Part shown: piece after piece, positions 23,890 through 32,485 of the stretch | How positions within the stretch are numbered: the stretch's first letter is position 1 | How the letters are laid out: every line of letters begins with the position of its first letter | Assembly (NCBI GenBank): GCA_902463725.1 | Contig: CABQGK010000005.1 | Coordinates: forward strand, 115,447-179,446 | DNA from: an uncultured Sutterella sp. | Lineage (GTDB): Bacteria > Pseudomonadota > Gammaproteobacteria > Burkholderiales > Burkholderiaceae_F | Reading direction: 5' to 3' | DNA: 64,000 nt | The notes under the pieces: generated by a model | Database searches by the model: none | The model's input: the letters and a program-made list of their open reading frames with translations, nothing else | Told to the model about the DNA's origin: nothing | Program-made: the position numbers and the translations under genes

Positions 23890-25152
23890 ATGGCGGTTCA
23901 ATCTGAGATAAAAGCCTTAATGGATTCCCTCGCAGAGCCCAGACTTCTTATTCGTGAGGACTTCTCCGTTGCTTATGCGAATGTGGCTTTTGTGCACCGT
24001 TATGGGCAGCGCGACTATGAGGGACGGCCTTGCCATGAGGTGGTATTCCACTCAGGTCGGCGCTGTTCGGCTTGCGGAGAGGTTTGCCCGCTTGAGCAGA
24101 GCATGGTTTCGCGTCAGACAGAGGATGTCTACCGCCGTCAGGTAACCCTTTCTGGCACGCGATTTGTTGAACTCTCTGTCACGCCTATTGTTAAAGCTGA
24201 CGGCGCCCCTGTCTTTTATATGGAGACGGTTCGAGATACTGAAGCCATGGGCGGACAGCTACGTCGCGCTGGGCTGGTGACAAAGTCTTTGGCCGTCAAG
24301 CGTCTGTTGCCGAAAATAGCGGCTCTCGTTCCGCTCGATGTACCTGTGTTGCTATCGGGGGAAACGGGCACGGGCAAGGAAGTCTATGCGAGGGTCATCC
24401 ATGAGAATTCCCGTCGTGCTTCGCAGCCATTTTTACACTTGGAGTGTTTGACGCTTACTGAAGAAAAGCTTGGCCGAGAGCTTAATGAAACCTTTGGGGA
24501 AGGGCTTGCTGGTGGAACGTTGTACCTCTCAGACGTGGCAGAATTGACACCTGAGATGCAGACTGGGGTCTTGCAACTCCTTAAGAGCGGACGCTACATC
24601 ACAAGTGAAGGAGGCACGGGAGAAAAGGCTGACATACGACTCGTGTTTGGTACGCAGTTTGATCTGCGTAACTTGGTTGAACGCGGTCGCTTCAATGAAG
24701 AGCTTTTTTATCGACTTGCTGTGGGGCGGCTGAACATTCCTCGACTCCACGAAAGACGCGAGGACATCCCTGAGCTCTGCCGGCTCATTTTGCAGGAGGC
24801 GCCTGGCGGGCGAGAGCGCGCGCTCACGGACGATGCCTTAGCTGAACTGATGAGCCGAGAATGGCCAGGGAATGTGGCAGAATTGCAGGCGGTACTGCAC
24901 CGTGTATCCATCTTTTCAAAAGGGGAGGCCATTAACCGAGAGGACGTTTTGAGCGAGCTTGGCTATGTCAATGCGCGTCGAGGCTCCCCAGAGGTCTCAC
25001 GTAGCGAGCGTCTCAATGACGATCAGTACCTGAGAAATTTACTTGACAGCTGGCAAGGGTCTCGTCAGGAGCTTGCCCGTGAGCTTGGTATCAGTGTGCG
25101 CACACTGTACCGACAGATCCGAAAATTAGGACAGGATAACCATGAGGCATGA
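23890..25152 (+). CDS. PAS-AAA+-Fis transcriptional regulator with degenerate AAA+ core
   Basis: I place the start at ATG 23890 (AAGGTGG 5 bp upstream), giving 420 residues. An N-terminal PAS domain (about 10-120) contains cysteines 48, 59, 62 and 66, possibly a metal, haem or redox site. An AAA+ domain of the bacterial enhancer-binding family follows (about 130-355), with Walker A GETGTGKE at 157-164. A Fis-type helix-turn-helix (about 380-415, RQELARELGISVRTLYRQIRKLG) ends the protein. Two hallmarks are missing: the GAFTGA loop that contacts sigma-54, and the Walker B Asp-Glu, here Ser-Asp in GGTLYLSDV (208-216). It is therefore unlikely to activate sigma-54 and may act on sigma-70 promoters as TyrR does. 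It is divergent from the bd-oxidase operon and overlaps the next gene. Confidence 0.82.
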   Translation: MAVQSEIKALMDSLAEPRLLIREDFSVAYANVAFVHRYGQRDYEGRPCHEVVFHSGRRCSACGEVCPLEQSMVSRQTEDVYRRQVTLSGTRFVELSVTPIVKADGAPVFYMETVRDTEAMGGQLRRAGLVTKSLAVKRLLPKIAALVPLDVPVLLSGETGTGKEVYARVIHENSRRASQPFLHLECLTLTEEKLGRELNETFGEGLAGGTLYLSDVAELTPEMQTGVLQLLKSGRYITSEGGTGEKADIRLVFGTQFDLRNLVERGRFNEELFYRLAVGRLNIPRLHERREDIPELCRLILQEAPGGRERALTDDALAELMSREWPGNVAELQAVLHRVSIFSKGEAINREDVLSELGYVNARRGSPEVSRSERLNDDQYLRNLLDSWQGSRQELARELGISVRTLYRQIRKLGQDNHEA

Positions 25153-26086
25153 CATGAAAATTGGCGGCGACCTTGACCGTCTGAAGTTCCGTCTGTTGCC
25201 TGGGGAGGATCGCGCCTATATTGCGCGTCTTCGCTCTCGTGTCGTCTACAGCACGATGTCTGCTCAGGGTGAGCCGTATGGCTCGATCGTGCTCTTTCAT
25301 GGTGTGGGTTCCAATGCGAGTCGTTGGGAGGAGTTTGTTGAGCGCACGCCGCTCAAACAGCACTGGCAACTGATTCGCATGGATTTGCGGGGTCACGGTA
25401 GTAGTGAGACGAAAGCGCCAGGTACACTAGAGAACCATGCAGAAGACGCAGTGGCGATTCTTGATGCGTTAGGGTTACAAAAGGCTGTTTTCATGGGACA
25501 TAGTCTTGGAGCGCATATCGCACTCACAGTTGCCCAACGGTACCCGCAACGCGTACAGGCGCTTGTGCTAGTGGATCCCCTCATTGAAGACGCGCTTACG
25601 CCTGCAGCCAAGAAAAAGCGCGCGTGGCGCCCGTTACTGCGCGCCATTGAGTGCGTCGCCCGTGTGGCCGGGTGCTTGGGTATTCGTCGCCGCATGCCCT
25701 TTTACAGCCTACGTGCACACGACGAAAAGGCGCGTGAGATGCTAGCGCAGGGTGGCGGCGCGCTTGAAGCGTTCATCAAGGAGTATTCTTCGCCCTTTAA
25801 GGATCTCGGGCATATTCATGTCGCAGACTATACACGCGACCTATTGGAAATCAGTCGTATCTCTCCAAGCATCGACGGTTTTCAAGGCCCTGTATTGGTT
25901 GTGGCATCGAGCTCAGGGAGAATTACGTATCCAGAGAAGATGCGCTCTTGGACGAGCACGCTAGCAGCGGGGGAGATGGCTACGGTGAACTGTGTGCATT
26001 GGCCTTTTACCGAGTGCCCAGAGGAGATTAGTCGTATCGTGCAGGATTGGATTTCACGCGCCTGTGTTGCGCGCCACGAAGCTTGA
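25142..26086 (+). CDS. Alpha/beta hydrolase
   Basis: The 314-residue protein has an alpha/beta-hydrolase fold. It has the oxyanion strand IVLFHGVGSNASRWEEF, the RMDLRGHGSSE motif, nucleophile Ser in GHSLGAH, an acid candidate in the region after VLVVASSSGRITYPEKM, and a C-terminal catalytic His in NCVHWPFTECPEE. No signal peptide is seen, so it is cytoplasmic. The start overlaps the end of the preceding regulator gene by 11 bp, which implies co-transcription and suggests that the regulator responds to its substrate or product. The substrate is not predictable; esterase, lipase and C-C hydrolase members share these motifs. ATG 25154 is an alternative start. Confidence 0.83.
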   Translation: MRHDMKIGGDLDRLKFRLLPGEDRAYIARLRSRVVYSTMSAQGEPYGSIVLFHGVGSNASRWEEFVERTPLKQHWQLIRMDLRGHGSSETKAPGTLENHAEDAVAILDALGLQKAVFMGHSLGAHIALTVAQRYPQRVQALVLVDPLIEDALTPAAKKKRAWRPLLRAIECVARVAGCLGIRRRMPFYSLRAHDEKAREMLAQGGGALEAFIKEYSSPFKDLGHIHVADYTRDLLEISRISPSIDGFQGPVLVVASSSGRITYPEKMRSWTSTLAAGEMATVNCVHWPFTECPEEISRIVQDWISRACVARHEA

Positions 26087-26145
26087 TGCGTGGGTCCCGA
26101 CGATGTGAGCGAGCTACGCAGCAGGGGCGTGAAGAGGCAAGCGAC

Positions 26146-26184
26146 AAAAAAAGAGACCTGCAGGCTCAACGGCCAACAGGTCTC
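26146..26184 (-). terminator. Rho-independent terminator of the DUF1801-like gene
   Basis: GAGACCTG/CAGGTCTC arms (26153-26160 and 26177-26184), extended inwards by GGC/GCC, are followed on the minus strand by seven T residues (26146-26152). It lies 24 bp after the stop codon of the minus-strand gene. Confidence 0.9.
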
Positions 26185-26208
26185 GGTTCAAGGCAATCGT
26201 GCTTTCAG

Positions 26209-26727
26209 TTACTGTGCAGCGGCTGCAGGCGCAGAAGACGGAGCTTCTGGCTGAGACTCTTCATCTTCACGATTGAGAACAATACGTACGATGGGTGGTG
26301 CAACTGCAGCATCTTCTTCGCTCAACCCCCAGAGCTGCAGAAGTTCTGCTTGGGAAGGAATACCTTCCCCTTTACGTGCACGCCGCGCTAGTAGGGCAGC
26401 ACGTACGACTTTTTCAACAATTTCGAGCGGTAGACAATTCAGATCGGTAAATTCGATAGCGCAACGAGCGGGGTTAATGACGTCGTATGTGTCCTTGAAT
26501 TCTTCGATGACGTTTTTTTCAGCAACGTAAAGCGTCAGTGCCTTGTCCTGAGACTCCACCGCAAAGAGGGGCCCGTCCAGTTCATAAAAGGCCAATCCGA
26601 AACGCATGCTTTCGCGTACACCGCGAGCTGAGCGTCGGATCATGCTGCAGACTCGCGCCATAGCAACGCGTCGATCGTTTGGAAGGCTCTGAAGGTAGCC
26701 TCCGACCGTCGTAGCGGCAGGTACCAT
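26209..26727 (-). CDS. DUF1801-like (YdhG-type) protein with Ala/Pro/Glu-rich tail
   Basis: The 172-residue protein begins with a stretch resembling DUF1801 proteins: GGYLQSLPNDRRVAMARVCSMIRR, then SARGVRESMRFGLAFYELDG and LTLYVAEKNVIEEF. DUF1801 members include the Bacillus frataxin-like protein YdhG/Fra, and some are annotated as iron chaperones, but the function here is not known. The last 25 or so residues are Glu, Ser, Pro and Ala rich and probably disordered. GGAGAAG precedes the ATG, and a strong terminator follows. Confidence 0.62.
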   Translation of the reverse strand: MVPAATTVGGYLQSLPNDRRVAMARVCSMIRRSARGVRESMRFGLAFYELDGPLFAVESQDKALTLYVAEKNVIEEFKDTYDVINPARCAIEFTDLNCLPLEIVEKVVRAALLARRARKGEGIPSQAELLQLWGLSEEDAAVAPPIVRIVLNREDEESQPEAPSSAPAAAAQ

Positions 26728-27023
26728 GTGTTGCTTCTCCGTAATGACGAAATACAGACCTTTAATTTTATCAAAACTTGTCGTCTATTCCTAGTTGAAT
26801 GCGGAGATTAATCGTTCGAAGGAGCGTTGGTGAGGCTTCAACCGCTAGGTGAGTCAGTGTATGGCAGCGTGGTTGCCTCGTTTTTCGTGAGCGCCGCAAT
26901 GCCCAGTGGGAGACGACTTCACGAGATCCTCCAAGAAGACGGTGGTCATCCATATGTGCCGCTTTAGGCGGGAGCAGATTGGGCTCTGGGCGAGCGTAGT
27001 AATGTTGAGCCGTTCAGCTCTTC
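26728..27023. other. Intergenic region, nothing recognised
   Basis: About 300 bp between two minus-strand genes. I found no supported gene or RNA; the promoter of the DUF1801-like gene should be within it. Confidence 0.4.
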
Positions 27024-27563
27024 TTAGCGCCACAGTGTCATACGGGCCTGGTAGCGGACGCGAAGCTGTTGCCCCGCTTGGCCAGCGCTACAGCCATCGG
27101 CAGGAATCCCGCCTTCGGCCGCACGTCGCGTAATATAAAGCACCCCCTTGTAAGCAGGCTCATTGGTGTAGGTTTGCGCTTCAAAAAGGACGTCAGGCAG
27201 GTTTGTGGAACCTCGTCTTTCGATCAGTGTTGGCGAACGTAATTCAATGTGTGTGCCGCTTTTCGTGACGAGACGGCTACGCGGAAGGAGTTCTGCAATA
27301 GGCTCGGCTTTTTCATTGGTGAGCTTGCCGCTCGTGTTGATGAAGCGCCAGTAAAACCCTTTTTTATCTCGAGAACAAACGAAGAGATTGACGCCATCAA
27401 TGCGCCACTGATGGATAGCGGTTTTGCCTTTTAGCGGTAAGAGCGCGGCCTCTTCCGAGTTGCCACTTCCCTCGCCTCCAGGGAGTGTGCTACAGGCAGC
27501 AACCAGTAGGGTGCTTGTAGCGGTGAAAAAGGTTCGTAGAACAGTCTTTCTCTCGAGTATCAT
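27024..27563 (-). CDS. DUF3455-like lipoprotein
   Basis: The 179-residue product has a basic N-terminus, a hydrophobic stretch and a lipobox LVAAC with Cys24 as lipid attachment site. The body has the DUF3455 pattern: I-D-G-V-N-L-F-V-C followed by G-F-Y-W-R-F, S-G-T-H-I-E, a V-L-Y-I-T-R segment, GGIPADGCSAGQAGQQLRV and a final RYQARMTLWR. The two cysteines (C63 and one near residue 157) probably pair in the periplasm. The role of this family is unknown. GGAG precedes the ATG. The gene stands alone on the minus strand. Confidence 0.7.
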   Translation of the reverse strand: MILERKTVLRTFFTATSTLLVAACSTLPGGEGSGNSEEAALLPLKGKTAIHQWRIDGVNLFVCSRDKKGFYWRFINTSGKLTNEKAEPIAELLPRSRLVTKSGTHIELRSPTLIERRGSTNLPDVLFEAQTYTNEPAYKGVLYITRRAAEGGIPADGCSAGQAGQQLRVRYQARMTLWR

Positions 27564-27848
27564 AGCTAGGCTCCAAAACAGAGGCCTGAGGCGAAACTTC
27601 TCTTTTAGGGGGCAACCTATTTTGTTGCCCTTCCGATTAAGAACTAGTTACACAGGTGGGCTAGTCAAATCGTCCGAAAGCGTGAAGAATGGGATCAAAC
27701 ATAGCCTCTGATCCTTATTAATATAAAGAGCAGAACCCACAAATACAAATCATGCGCGCTGCAGCGCAACGACCTTGATCCATGCGCATGAACCAAAAGA
27801 CCGAGCACACGCTGCTCAGCTCGGACTACGACACATTAGGGGATACGA

Positions 27849-28430
27849 GTGTTACAGATAAGAATTCATGGCCGTGGAGGCCAGGGGGTCGTGACAGCCG
27901 CCGAAATGCTCGCTCTAGCCGGATTTATGGAAAAACACCACGCGCAAGCGTTCCCGAGCTTTGGCTCGGAGCGCACGGGGGCGCCCGTGGTGGCTTTTGC
28001 GCGCCTAGGACCAAAAGAAATCCGCGTTCGCGAACCTGTGTTGGAGCCTAACGTGGTGCTGGTGCAGGATAGAACGCTCCTTGATAGCGTCAACGTCTTT
28101 GAAGGGTTGCAAAAGGATGGGTATGTGTTGATTAATACCGATAAAACCGTGGAGCAACTTGGCTTAGCGGAGTTTGCAAAGACGTTGCCCCCTGGGCACT
28201 TGCGAACGGTGCCTGCGACGCGCTATGCCCTAGAGAAAATTGGTCGCCCGCTACCTGGGGCGGGCATGCTGGCCGGTATGGCGGCGATGACGGGCATGAT
28301 GAAGCTTGAAAGTGTGATTGCCGCGTATAACGAAAAGTTCAAAGGACGCATTGCCGAGGCTAATGCTGAAGTCGCGCGTCTTGCCTATGAATTTATTAAG
28401 GGAGGGGAAGACCATGCTCAAGCAGCTTGA
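27849..28430 (+). CDS. porG: 2-oxoacid:acceptor oxidoreductase, gamma subunit
   Basis: The 193-residue protein starts at GTG 27849 with AGGGGA upstream and begins IRIHGRGGQGVVTAAEML, the hallmark of the gamma subunit of pyruvate/2-ketoisovalerate ferredoxin oxidoreductases. FPSFGSERTGAPVVAF and the GRPLPGAGMLAGMAAM stretch support it. The subunit is part of a thiamine-diphosphate iron-sulfur enzyme that decarboxylates a 2-oxoacid to its acyl-CoA. It overlaps the alpha-subunit gene by 17 bp and opens a four-gene operon. Substrate (pyruvate, branched-chain oxoacid, aryl oxoacid) cannot be fixed from this subunit. Confidence 0.88.
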   Translation: MLQIRIHGRGGQGVVTAAEMLALAGFMEKHHAQAFPSFGSERTGAPVVAFARLGPKEIRVREPVLEPNVVLVQDRTLLDSVNVFEGLQKDGYVLINTDKTVEQLGLAEFAKTLPPGHLRTVPATRYALEKIGRPLPGAGMLAGMAAMTGMMKLESVIAAYNEKFKGRIAEANAEVARLAYEFIKGGEDHAQAA

Positions 28431-29679
28431 AGGTAGTCAGGGGGTTGCGCAAGCCGTGGCGCTTTGTCGCCCTGATGTCGTTTGTGCTTATCCAATTTCT
28501 CCGCAGACTCACATTGTGGAGGCGCTTGGCGCCATGTGCCGTCAAGGAAAATTGGAAAACTGCGAGTACATTAATGTTGAGAGCGAGTTTGCTGCGATGA
28601 GCGTTGCAATAGGCGCATCCGTCGCTGGCGGTCGTGCCTATACGGCCACGGCTTCGCAAGGCCTGCTTTTTATGGTGGAAGCGGTCTATAACGCGGGCGG
28701 CCTTGGGCTACCCGTGGTCATGACGGTGGCCAACCGTGCCATCGGCGCACCGATCAACATTTGGAATGATCACTCTGACTCCATGAGTCAGAGAGACTGC
28801 GGTTGGATTCAGCTCTTTGCTGAGACCAACCAAGAGGCACTCGATTTGCATATCCAGGCGTTTAAGATCGCTGAAGAAGTCTCCATTCCAGTCATGGTTT
28901 GCATGGATGGGTTTGTGTTGACGCATGCATTTGAGCGGATGGATGTCCCCACGCAAGAAGAAGTTGACGCTTTCCTGCCGCCCTACGAGCCGCGCCAAGT
29001 TATGGATCCAAAGAATCCTTATTCAATTGGTGCAATGGTTGGTCCAGAGGCCTTTACGGAGGTGCGCTATCTGGCGCACCGAAAGCTGACAGAGTCTCGG
29101 GCTGTGATTGAGCGTGTTGCTGAAGAGTTTAAGGCGCGCTTTGGCCGCGCCTCCGGTGGGTTGCTGTCAACTTACCGTATGGACGATGCACAACTCTGTA
29201 TTTTTGCCATGGGTTCGCTTCTTGGTACGATCAAGGACACCGTGGATGATCTGCGAGAGACGGGACTCAAAGTGGGGGTTGTGGGGTTGACTTGCTTCCG
29301 CCCATTCCCCTTTGAAGCAGTGCGTGAGGCGCTCAAGGGGGTCAAGAAAGTCGTGGTGATCGACAGAATGATCGGCGCGGGCGATGGTGGCGCGGTGGCA
29401 CTCGATGTGATGAAAGCGCTTAAAGGACTGCCGATTGAACAGTACTCTCTTATTGCAGGCTTAGGTGGTCGCGCCGTGAGCCGTCAGTCATTTTCGGAAG
29501 CTTTCCGAATGGCTTATGAGCAGGGACTGCCCGAGGATCCGTATTTCTTAGACCTTGACCGAGAGCTCGTTCAACAACAGCTTGATCGCGAAGCGGCTGC
29601 CCGTCACACGGGGCCTGTGGCTGAAGCGATGAATCGCGATGTACATATGCGAAAACTCGCTGCCGGGGAGGAACTCTGA
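28414..29679 (+). CDS. porA: 2-oxoacid:acceptor oxidoreductase, alpha subunit
   Basis: I start at ATG 28414, preceded by GGGAGGGGAAG; this gives 421 residues and overlaps the gamma gene by 17 bp. The N-terminal pyrimidine-binding domain of the ThDP fold has AYPISPQTHIVEAL, the catalytic-Glu-type NVESEFAAMSVAIGA, and TATASQGLLFMVEAVYNA. A transketolase C-terminal-like domain II follows (from about residue 260; VVGLTCFRPFPFEAVREAL). Its stop overlaps the beta-subunit start by one base. This is the PorA/VorA family. It acts in the cytoplasm and is normally oxygen-sensitive. Confidence 0.9.
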   Translation: MLKQLEGSQGVAQAVALCRPDVVCAYPISPQTHIVEALGAMCRQGKLENCEYINVESEFAAMSVAIGASVAGGRAYTATASQGLLFMVEAVYNAGGLGLPVVMTVANRAIGAPINIWNDHSDSMSQRDCGWIQLFAETNQEALDLHIQAFKIAEEVSIPVMVCMDGFVLTHAFERMDVPTQEEVDAFLPPYEPRQVMDPKNPYSIGAMVGPEAFTEVRYLAHRKLTESRAVIERVAEEFKARFGRASGGLLSTYRMDDAQLCIFAMGSLLGTIKDTVDDLRETGLKVGVVGLTCFRPFPFEAVREALKGVKKVVVIDRMIGAGDGGAVALDVMKALKGLPIEQYSLIAGLGGRAVSRQSFSEAFRMAYEQGLPEDPYFLDLDRELVQQQLDREAAARHTGPVAEAMNRDVHMRKLAAGEEL

Positions 29680-30740
29680 TGACTGAAATCGTTCACTTCT
29701 ACCAAACTGGGACGTTTACGATCGGCAACCGTTTACTCGGTGCCGAGGAGCGCTCTATCCAAGCGAGTATGGATCGTACTAACTCGCTGAATTCAGGGCA
29801 CCGTGCCTGTCAGGGGTGCGGTGAAGCACTGGGCGCTCGTTATGCTGTCGACGCGGCCATCAAAGCGGTCAACGGTAATTTGGCTGCAGCCAATGCGACG
29901 GGCTGTCTTGAGGTGTTTTCGACACCATACCCGGAAACCAGCTGGCAGTTGCCGTGGTTTCATTCGCTTTTTGGAAATACGGCGGCAGTTGCAACCGGAA
30001 TGGCGGCCGCGTACAGAATGCGTGCAAAAAAAGCAGGTGTAGAGCCGACGCGTGTCATTGCAATGGGCGGTGACGGCGGTACGACGGACATTGGCTTTGG
30101 GTGCCTTTCGGGGATGTTTGAGCGTAACGATGACGTGCTCTATATCTGTTACGACAATGAGGCCTATATGAATACGGGGGTGCAGCGAAGTTCAGCGACG
30201 CCGCCCACAGCACGCACCGCCACGACGATGCCGCTTGGCGCGGAACCTGGTGCCGAATGGGGGCAGGGGAAAAACGTTCCGTTGATCGCAATGGCTCACG
30301 GTATTCCTTATGTCGCTACTGCGACGGTGGCGGACTTGCGAGACCTTGAAAGAAAGGTCACGCGTGCGATGAGCTTTCACGGCGCCCGTTACATTCATAT
30401 CCTTGTGCCGTGCCCGCTTGGTTGGGGTAGCGCCAGTGGCGTGACCGTGACGCTTGCCCGTCTGGCCTATCAGTCGGGGCTTTATCCCGTGTTTGAGGCC
30501 GAGTATGGGAAGGTTACTCGCGTCAACAAGATTCGGCGCCCTGTACCCGTTGCTGAGTACCTTAAGCCCCAGAAGCGCTTTGCGCATCTGTTTGGCAAAA
30601 ATAGTGATCCGACCATCCTCAAGCGTATGCAGGCGCTTTGTGACCGCAATATCGAGGAGTACGGTCTGCTGCAAGAAGATGACGAGGCTGAGGTTTCGCC
30701 CGTTGCTGTGCAGGCTGATGAACGCGCCGGCATCATCTAA
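29679..30740 (+). CDS. porB: 2-oxoacid:acceptor oxidoreductase, beta subunit (ThDP-binding)
   Basis: The 353-residue subunit carries the ThDP diphosphate-binding region GGDGGTTDIGFGCLSG...DNEAYMNTG. Cysteines for the proximal 4Fe-4S cluster are ACQGCGE, ATGCLEV and a later Cys in HILVPCPLGWG. PFOR beta subunits share these features. The C-terminal RRPVPVAEYLKPQKRFAHL segment matches that of PorB. It lies in a tight operon, overlapping alpha by one base and followed 11 bp later by the FAD/iron-sulfur gene. Reaction: 2-oxoacid + CoA to acyl-CoA + CO2, with electrons passed on through iron-sulfur clusters. Confidence 0.92.
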   Translation: MTEIVHFYQTGTFTIGNRLLGAEERSIQASMDRTNSLNSGHRACQGCGEALGARYAVDAAIKAVNGNLAAANATGCLEVFSTPYPETSWQLPWFHSLFGNTAAVATGMAAAYRMRAKKAGVEPTRVIAMGGDGGTTDIGFGCLSGMFERNDDVLYICYDNEAYMNTGVQRSSATPPTARTATTMPLGAEPGAEWGQGKNVPLIAMAHGIPYVATATVADLRDLERKVTRAMSFHGARYIHILVPCPLGWGSASGVTVTLARLAYQSGLYPVFEAEYGKVTRVNKIRRPVPVAEYLKPQKRFAHLFGKNSDPTILKRMQALCDRNIEEYGLLQEDDEAEVSPVAVQADERAGII

Positions 30741-30751
30741 AGGGACAAGTC

Positions 30752-32374
30752 ATGAATAAGCCTTTTGCAATTACTCTTGATGTGGGTTCGTCGCTTGCGA
30801 ACCGTACAGGTACGTGGCGTACGCTACGGCCAGTTTATGTCAACCGGTTGCCGCCCTGTAATGCTAAGTGCCCAGCGGGTGAGCAGTGTCAAGCTTGGCT
30901 TTTCCACGCCGAAGGGGGTGACTACCGTGCAGCCTGGGAAAAGATTGTCGAAGACAATCCCTTCCCTGCCATCATGGGGCGTGTTTGTTATCACACCTGT
31001 GAAATCGCCTGCAATCGTGCGGAGCTTGACGCTGCAGTCGGTATTAACGCGGTGGAGCGTTTCTTGGGAGACAATGCCTTAGAGAAGGGTTGGGCCTTTG
31101 CTAAGCCAGAAGTGCTCACGGGTAAACGCGTCCTCGTGGTGGGGGCGGGACCTGCGGGGCTTTCAGCAGCCTACCACCTCGCTCGCCTTGGCCATACGGT
31201 GCATGTTGTCGACAGTAGTGAACAAGCTGGAGGCATGATGCGCTACGGCATCCCGAAATACCGCCTTCCGCGTGACATTCTTGACCAAGAGGTTCAACGC
31301 ATTCTCGATTTGGGCGTGACGCTTGAGCTCAATCGAGAAATCACAGACCTCAAGGCTGAGATGGCCCAGGGCAAGTACGATGCAGTCTTTTTGGGCGTTG
31401 GCGCTAGTATGGCTCGCCGTGCATATATTCCAGCGGGGGATGCAGCGCATGTGGTTGATGCTGTCTCTGTGTTGCGTTCGATGGAAGGTGAAGATAAACC
31501 TATGCTTGGACGCCGCGTGGTGGTCTACGGCGGTGGAAATACCGCGATTGACGTTGCACGCTCCATGAAGCGTATGGGCGCGGAGCCTCTTGTGGTCTAT
31601 CGCCGCACGCGGGATAAAGCGCCAGCGCACCAGTTTGAAATTGAGGAAGCCATTGAGGAAGGTGTTTCCATGAAGTGGCTCTCCACGATCAAGGAAGCCG
31701 ATGAGGGCGAAGTGCGTATCGAGAAGATGGTGCTCGATGAAAACGGCCGTCCTCAGCCCACTGGTGAGTATGAGACGGTTGGGGCTGACAGTGTTGTGCT
31801 CGCGCTCGGGCAGGAAACGAATTTAACGCTTCTGAAGACGACAGAAGGACTGGTGCTTGAAGACGGCGTTGTGCAGGTCGACAACAATATGATGACAGGC
31901 TGCCCCGGTGTCTTTGCGGGTGGCGACATGGTCAAGGGTGAGAGAAACGTCACCGTGGCCATTGGCCACGGGAAGAAGGCTGCTCGCGCTATTCATGAGT
32001 TCTTGATGGGGCGGGCGGTTGAATTGACCCAAACCGATGGTCCAGCAAGCTTTGATCGCTTGAATACGTGGTACTACGCAGATGCGCCCAAGACGATACG
32101 TCCTCAACTTGACTTGATTCGGCGTCAAACCACGTTTGATGAAGTGCAACAGGGACTCACGGAGGAGAGCGCGCTCTTCGAAGCACGCCGTTGTATGAGC
32201 TGCGGTAACTGCTTTGAGTGTGATAACTGCTATGGTGTTTGCCCCGACAATGCCATTATCAAGCTTGGCCCTGGGTTGAAATTCAAAATCAACTATGAGT
32301 ACTGCAAGGGCTGCGGAATTTGTGCCCAAGAATGCCCCTGTGGTGCGATTGACATGGTGGCAGAAAAGATCTAA
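30752..32374 (+). CDS. GltD-like FAD/NAD(P) oxidoreductase with C-terminal 2x[4Fe-4S] ferredoxin domain
   Basis: The 540-residue protein opens with a GltD-type N-terminal iron-sulfur region (PPCNAKCPAGEQCQAW, GRVCYHTCEIACNR). An FAD-binding Rossmann motif VLVVGAGPAGLSAAYHLARLG and an NAD(P)-binding motif VVVYGGGNTAIDVARSMKR follow, then CPGVFAGGD. It ends in a two-cluster ferredoxin domain (CMSCGNCFECDNCYGVCP and CKGCGICAQECPCGAI). The ferredoxin part corresponds to the delta subunit that is otherwise missing from this oxidoreductase operon. The likely role is to carry electrons from the ThDP subunits to NAD(P)+, as in NAD-linked phenylglyoxylate dehydrogenase of Aromatoleum. That comparison is from family knowledge; the substrate is not shown. 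Confidence 0.85.
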   Translation: MNKPFAITLDVGSSLANRTGTWRTLRPVYVNRLPPCNAKCPAGEQCQAWLFHAEGGDYRAAWEKIVEDNPFPAIMGRVCYHTCEIACNRAELDAAVGINAVERFLGDNALEKGWAFAKPEVLTGKRVLVVGAGPAGLSAAYHLARLGHTVHVVDSSEQAGGMMRYGIPKYRLPRDILDQEVQRILDLGVTLELNREITDLKAEMAQGKYDAVFLGVGASMARRAYIPAGDAAHVVDAVSVLRSMEGEDKPMLGRRVVVYGGGNTAIDVARSMKRMGAEPLVVYRRTRDKAPAHQFEIEEAIEEGVSMKWLSTIKEADEGEVRIEKMVLDENGRPQPTGEYETVGADSVVLALGQETNLTLLKTTEGLVLEDGVVQVDNNMMTGCPGVFAGGDMVKGERNVTVAIGHGKKAARAIHEFLMGRAVELTQTDGPASFDRLNTWYYADAPKTIRPQLDLIRRQTTFDEVQQGLTEESALFEARRCMSCGNCFECDNCYGVCPDNAIIKLGPGLKFKINYEYCKGCGICAQECPCGAIDMVAEKI

Positions 32375-32406
32375 TTGTCCGCTGCCCACAGCACGGTTGT
32401 CCATAT

Positions 32407-32447
32407 CGCCCCGAGCGTTCCTACTGGCGCACTCGGGGCGAAGTTTC
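32407..32447 (+). terminator. Probable terminator after the oxoacid oxidoreductase operon
   Basis: A perfect 9-bp stem CGCCCCGAG/CTCGGGGCG with a 16-nt loop, followed by AAGTTTC. The T-tract is short, so termination efficiency is uncertain. Confidence 0.55.
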
Positions 32448-32485
32448 TGAGAGCGCGCGTTAGAGCTCATCTTGAGCTCGCGGAA

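Noticed and set aside
23890..25152. Straightforward sigma-54-dependent activator
   Set aside because: The family architecture is right, but the GAFTGA loop and Walker B Asp-Glu are missing, so sigma-54 activation is not supported.
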